Origin: Brugia malayi
Lineage: Eukaryota; Nematoda; Chromadorea; Rhabditida; Onchocercidae
Assembly: GCF_000002995.4 (NCBI RefSeq)
Contig: NW_025062479.1
Coordinates: 24,420,221-24,484,220 of the forward strand
Length of the DNA: 64,000 nt
Direction of reading: 5' to 3'
The translations under genes were made by a program, and so were the position numbers. The first letter of the stretch is position 1; each line of letters starts with the position of its first letter. Below the pieces are notes generated by a model, which saw only the letters and a list, made by a program, of their open reading frames with translations, made no database searches and was not told the origin of the DNA. Shown here piece by piece: positions 59,735-64,000 of this stretch.

Positions 59735-60135
59735 TTTGAATTTTCAATCCGAAATTTTCGATACTGCAAGTAGTAATGAGTGGCGTACGTACGTGATATG
59801 ATTGAATGAGATACGTGATATGATTTGAGTGAGAACTCTCTGTTTCTTAAGCTAAACGGAAAGGTTGACTTTGAACTATCAATCTGAAAATTTTGGTACT
59901 ACGAGTAATAGCAGTAATGAGAAGCGTACGTACGTGATATGATTAAATGAGATACGTGGTGTGATTTGAGTGAGAACTCTCTCTTCCTTAAGCTAAACGG
60001 AAAGGTTGACTTTGAACATTCAATCTGAAAATTCCGCTACAGCGAGTAGTAACAGTGATGAGAAGCGTACGTACGTGTTATGATTAAATGAGATACGTGA
60101 TATGATTTAAATAACTCTCTATTTCTTAAGCTAAA
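59735..60135. repeat. Triplication of about 140 bp with CGTACGTACGTG core
   Basis: Three direct copies with GCGTACGTACGTGATATGAT (GTTATGAT in the third), GATACGTGATATGATTTGAG, AACTCTCTNTTTCTTAAGCT and AAACGGAAAGGTTGACTTTG. Each copy carries a 12-nt self-complementary alternating tract. Confidence 0.9.
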
Positions 60136-61807
60136 TGTCAAATGGATGTGAAGTTAAAAGTGAACGATTTGTTTGGAATATGGGATAAAAATTTGAATTA
60201 CTATGCAAATTTCAGATTGCCTATTTTTTCGAAATATTTTTGAGAATTTTAAGAAAAAGAAAACAAATGGAAATGCATTAAACACCTAAATGTACAGCAA
60301 CCAGAATCGAAAATATTTTCGTCACCAAATTAATTTTTGTAATAAAAATGGAAAATAAGGTCATGGTCATGATTGACAGTTTTTGTCTACAATAAAATTT
60401 GATCGACCGATTGACGAAATTTTTTTTTTGACCTTTACTATAAACATTTAATAACGAACTTACAACCTTTTACTTGTAGAATTGTTAGTTGTCAGATTGA
60501 AAGATATTAAAAATAAAGTTGAAAACGATTTGCAAACGTAACATTCTTGTCATGATTTTGAAGAATTTTTTTTTGGTCAGAAAGAGTAGATGATTTTAGG
60601 TTTGTAAAGTTTTACCCGACTTATTTCAAGTTTATAGAACTTGAGCTGAATCTTTTTGCTTCTTCTAATCTGCAAACCAGATCAACCCAAATATGATTTA
60701 TTTTCTTTATGAATGTGAATCGGTACAATATTACAGTCGAATAATTGAAGCAGCGAAGGAATAAATGGCAGTAGGAGAAAGAGAACACTGCCATCGATCC
60801 TTCTTCTTTTTTTTGTTTATTAATTATTAGAGAAGATTTTTAAGGATGTGAGAAGTGGGCTTAGTTTAACAGATTAACATTTACAAGAAAGGACAATGAA
60901 GAGACAAATGTACATTTACTATTTGAGGTTTAGATAATGAATTCATTGTTTCGAAGAAAAAAAAAAATGGAATATAACAAAGGAATAACGAATTGATTTA
61001 TAGTAATGAATCATTAGCATTATTCTAAATCAAATTAGTGTGTAATAAAAAATTTCTTTCCGATTTTCCGACAATTCTTGAAAAGTTTAATTACATACAA
61101 GGATAAATGATTTCTCATTTTTCATTTGTTATTTTTTAGGTGTGAAACAGAAACTGCTTTTATGTTTGTCTATGATATTTCAATTTTTCGATACATATAA
61201 CTGAATGCAGTTTTTGATTTTGCCGACAAGAAGTAATTAATGCTAATATAGCATTATCAGTTGATTTTGATATCTTTATCAATGGACTGTGATTACGCAA
61301 GAATTTGAGTTCGTATATATTTCAGTGGAATCCAAATGGCTCCTTTTATGCCAAGAAAGGGAACCACAAATTTTTTATGTGAAAAAGTGATGTTCAACGA
61401 GTATTATCAATTAATCGTGAGGTAGTGATCAAATGAAAGTATTGATAAGAGAGATAGTCTTAGAATCTTGTCAACGTTAAGTTATCGCAGTTTACGTGTT
61501 GAGAATAAGCTATTTAGGAAGAGACAGATGAATTGAATAAGCTGGCAGTAAGTGAATTCCTTTATTCCAGCATCCTCAATGAATTTTACACATTTTCTAC
61601 CTGCTAAAATGTAACATTAAAAAAATTTCAAACTGCTGTGATTCTGTCAAACGTGCATACCTTTTGTCTTAACTTACGTATGTATTTGTAAAGAATTCAA
61701 AGTTATATCAAATATTGACGAAGGTGAATATAAGATTTAAACCTAAAAATTTATCATATGCATATGCATAGCAACAAAAATGACGAAAAGTACAAAGGAT
61801 CATTCGA
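60136..61807. other. Intergenic sequence of moderate complexity
   Basis: Less homopolymeric than most of the window. No exon with coding character found. TTTATT at 61,561-61,566 reads AATAAA on the minus strand and could serve the serpin locus, about 240 nt past its stop. Confidence 0.45.
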
Positions 61808-62612
61808 CTATTTGACAAATTGTCCTAAGAACAAAACTGTCTTTAAGTCTTTAACAATTGCAAAGAGGAATGGTTGATTAGCGTTGAAAATTTTCGATGA
61901 ACCCATGCGATCCTCTAATTCAATTATTGTTGCAGCAGCTGATTCTGTCCCTTTCTCATTTACCTGTAAGTAATTAATTAAGTCATTAAAAAATTTCCAG
62001 TTATGATGCAAAGAAAGTTCACACAAACCTCAATGAAACCTCCATGAATAATTTTGCCAATAGAAATTGGAAGTGAGTTATTAAAAAGTTCTTCGAAATT
62101 AGCATTTCCGCTGAAAGCATCTGTGATGCCAATTGCCTGCAGAGCACTATTCAAATTTCGTTTTTCTTCCACTTTGAATCTTGGCAATTTAATCTAAAAT
62201 TAAAAATAACTTTAAAGTTATATCAACTAAAATCTCTCTTCCATGCTAATTTAGAAAGAGAAAAAAACAACAATTCGGGACGAAACAGAAATGGTAACAG
62301 AATTATTCCACTTAAATTCCTCTTTTTACCTTTCAAAATTTTGTTTCTTTTTTCCACTTTTCAAAAAAAAAAAAAAAAAGAAAATTATTAATTAGAAATG
62401 GACAGGTAACTTACGGAAACACTTCGGTTCGTTGCTTCATTGACGTATTTAAGTAGCTTTTCGCCTGACAAATTTCCCAGTACATCGGATAAGCCGAAAC
62501 GTCTTCTTGGCAATATGATAACCATTTCTACTTCATCACCAATGTAAGGTAATTTGATAACTTGCACAGAATCATCTTCGTAATACGGAACTGTATCCGG
62601 TTTCATCATCAT
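61808..62612 (-). CDS. Serpin C-terminal half; N-terminal half missing
   Basis: Three exons, 62612-62415, 62193-62029 and 61963-61808, all phase 0, give 172 aa ending in a natural stop. They match the C-terminal half of serpins: MMMKPDTVPYYEDDSVQVIK and LPYIGDEVEMVIILP (strands s2C/s3C region), IKLPRFKVEE (s6A), LNSALQAIGITDAF, then the hinge and reactive loop NEKGTESAAATIIELEDRM, and NANQPFLFAIVKD plus a VLFLGQFVK end. The hinge keeps G and T at P15/P14 and small residues at P12-P9, as in inhibitory serpins. Counting 17 residues from the conserved E puts Arg at P1, so a trypsin-like target is expected. Full serpins have about 370-400 aa. Bases upstream of MMM lack any AG acceptor before an in-frame stop, so this is a truncated gene, a pseudogene, or a model with an undetected start. 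Confidence 0.85.
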
Positions 62613-64000
62613 TGAATGAATTGGAAAATTATTGGAAGGATATATGATATGATATAATTAATTTTTACATTGAAAATTTAAAAAAGTTTTTCTAAATCAT
62701 GTTTTAATTAAATTTTACCAATGCTAGAAATATATAATTCATTTAAAAATGAAATTTTTTTGATGTAAATGAAATTTAAATAAAAAAATGTTATTAATTT
62801 TTATTTTGAGTAATTATTAATTGTAAACTAAACTATGAGTCATTCTTTAGTTGATCAAAAAAATAAAAATATAAAAAATATTAGAAATGTTAGAAATTTC
62901 AATTGTAAAACGAAACTTTACCAAAGTATTATTCAATTTAATTAATTTCTGCAATGAAAGTTTGCTTTAAAGTTAACATAAAATGTCAAAAAAAGTCAAT
63001 AAAATGTCAGCAGATCAAGTGTAATGCAAATAAAAGTAATCAATTAAGTTCAATAAATGTTCATTTTTAAATGAATTGTATTTTTCCAGCATTTGCAGAT
63101 TTTAATTGAAACAGAATTAATAAAAATTAAATCGTTTTTAATATTTAATTTATTAAAAGTTTTAAAAACTGTCGAAATTTCTTAAGTACTATCTAGAATT
63201 GTGACTAAAATTAATTTTAATATTTAAAAAATAATTGAAATCAATTATACTTGCAGATTTAATTGACTTCTGTAATGAAAATTTGCTCAAAAGTTAACTT
63301 TTAAAGCTTAAAGTTAACATGGATTTCAAAAATAGTAAATAAAATGTCAGCAGATCAACTAAGATGTAAATGAATGTAATCAATTAAGTTCAAAAAACAT
63401 TCATTTTTAAATGAATTATATTTTTCTAGCATTGGTAGAATTTAATTAAAACAAGATTTAGAAAATCTTTTTTAAATTTTCAATGTAAAAATTAATTGAG
63501 TTTGCAATTACAAATGATTTCAATTATTTTTTGATATTGAAATTGAACTGATTTCTTTTCATAATTTTTCTTTCCTGATTTTTTAACTTTATAACTTCTA
63601 ATATTATTTCATTCATTCATTACATTAATTATAACATTTCTGAGACCGAAATTAATTTTAATTGCTAATCTAAGCACATTACGAAAATCCCGCATTTTTT
63701 CCAGTTTCAGTAATTTAGACAAAGAGATAAGTTTAAATTATGTTAAAATTTCTTTTAATTAATTATTAAATGCGAATAAAGTTTTAATTTTTGCAAAATT
63801 TTTTGTTTCTTTCCTTGTCCAAGTAATAAAAATTGGTACAAAATGAATAATTTTCACGGCGATTTACTGCTAATTGGTAATTATGACTAATTTCTAATGT
63901 CAAAAATGAATTTCTAACCACTTTATTTCCTCATTTTAATTTAGTCCCAAACTCTATTTACATTGATAGCGTATATGAAAATGTTTGGCATATGGAGATG
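62613..64000. other. Upstream flank of the serpin exons; duplicated block
   Basis: No serpin N-terminal exon found on the minus strand. Two related segments, about 62,930-63,090 and 63,240-63,440, share AAAATGTCAGCAGATCAA, TAATCAATTAAGTTCAA and CATTTTTAAATGAATT in order, a direct duplication about 320 bp apart. The last 60 bases follow an acceptor-like TTTTAATTTAG and stay open on the plus strand, but run off the window. Confidence 0.5.

Noticed and set aside
63951..64000. Plus-strand open stretch after TTTTAATTTAG at the right edge
   Set aside because: Only about 50 bases are visible before the window ends, which is too little to support an exon.
1..64000. tRNA or rRNA genes
   Set aside because: I looked for the GGTTCGAAT-type T-arm and for rRNA-like GC-rich blocks and found none convincing by eye. 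A covariance-model scan would be decisive.

Overview
This window looks like a piece of nematode chromosome. It is extremely AT-rich, full of A/T homopolymers, and has small exons split by short introns with T-rich acceptors ending in TTTCAG or TTTTAG. Several start codons sit at or just behind an acceptor-like TTTCAG with no exon upstream, as expected for spliced-leader trans-splicing. One locus encodes a seven-helix receptor of the nematode Sra-superfamily type, and a degenerate TTAGGC-like block (the nematode telomere hexamer) lies inside the window. A parasitic spirurid is my guess from the overall style; the sequence does not prove it.

Layout. Bases 1-16,250 hold no gene I can support: AT-rich sequence, minisatellites at 1.55-2.35, 6.7-7.05, 8.1-9.5 and 12.3-12.8 kb, and simple GA/CT runs. 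From 24,283 down to 16,411 (minus) lies a 16-exon gene, assembled here with consistent phases into about 937 residues. It has an N-terminal and a C-terminal extended Tudor domain, and 22 in-frame copies of a Cys/Pro heptapeptide between them. Its upstream side is bordered by two further minisatellites (24.9-25.5 and 25.7-26.6 kb).

Three small two-exon genes for putative secreted proteins follow: 28,945-28,463 (minus, 95 aa), 36,336-36,801 (plus, 110 aa, Trp/Arg/Gly-rich) and 43,720-44,691 (plus, 97 aa, Trp/Gly/Asp-rich). The last two share the same exon layout. Between them are tandem duplications (31.5-32.2, 33.3-33.9, 41.2-41.8, 45.7-47.1 kb) and the telomere-like block at 47.16-47.35 kb.

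From 54,144 to 47,827 (minus) lies a six-exon chemoreceptor-type GPCR of about 381 aa. Its 3 kb second intron carries three unrelated tandem arrays. One of its splice donors reads ATAAGT where GTAAGT is expected, so the gene may be damaged or may use a non-canonical site. At the right end (62,612-61,808, minus) are three exons of a serpin C-terminal half with a well-formed inhibitory hinge and a predicted Arg at P1. No N-terminal half and no usable splice acceptor is visible for its first exon.

The genes do not form an obvious pathway. The strongest protein calls are Tudor (germline or small-RNA type adaptor by family), serpin and chemoreceptor. The most unusual items are the Tudor gene's coding minisatellite, the Trp/Arg-rich small secreted protein, and the two genes with apparent splice-site defects. 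All gene models are by-eye reconstructions without transcript support.
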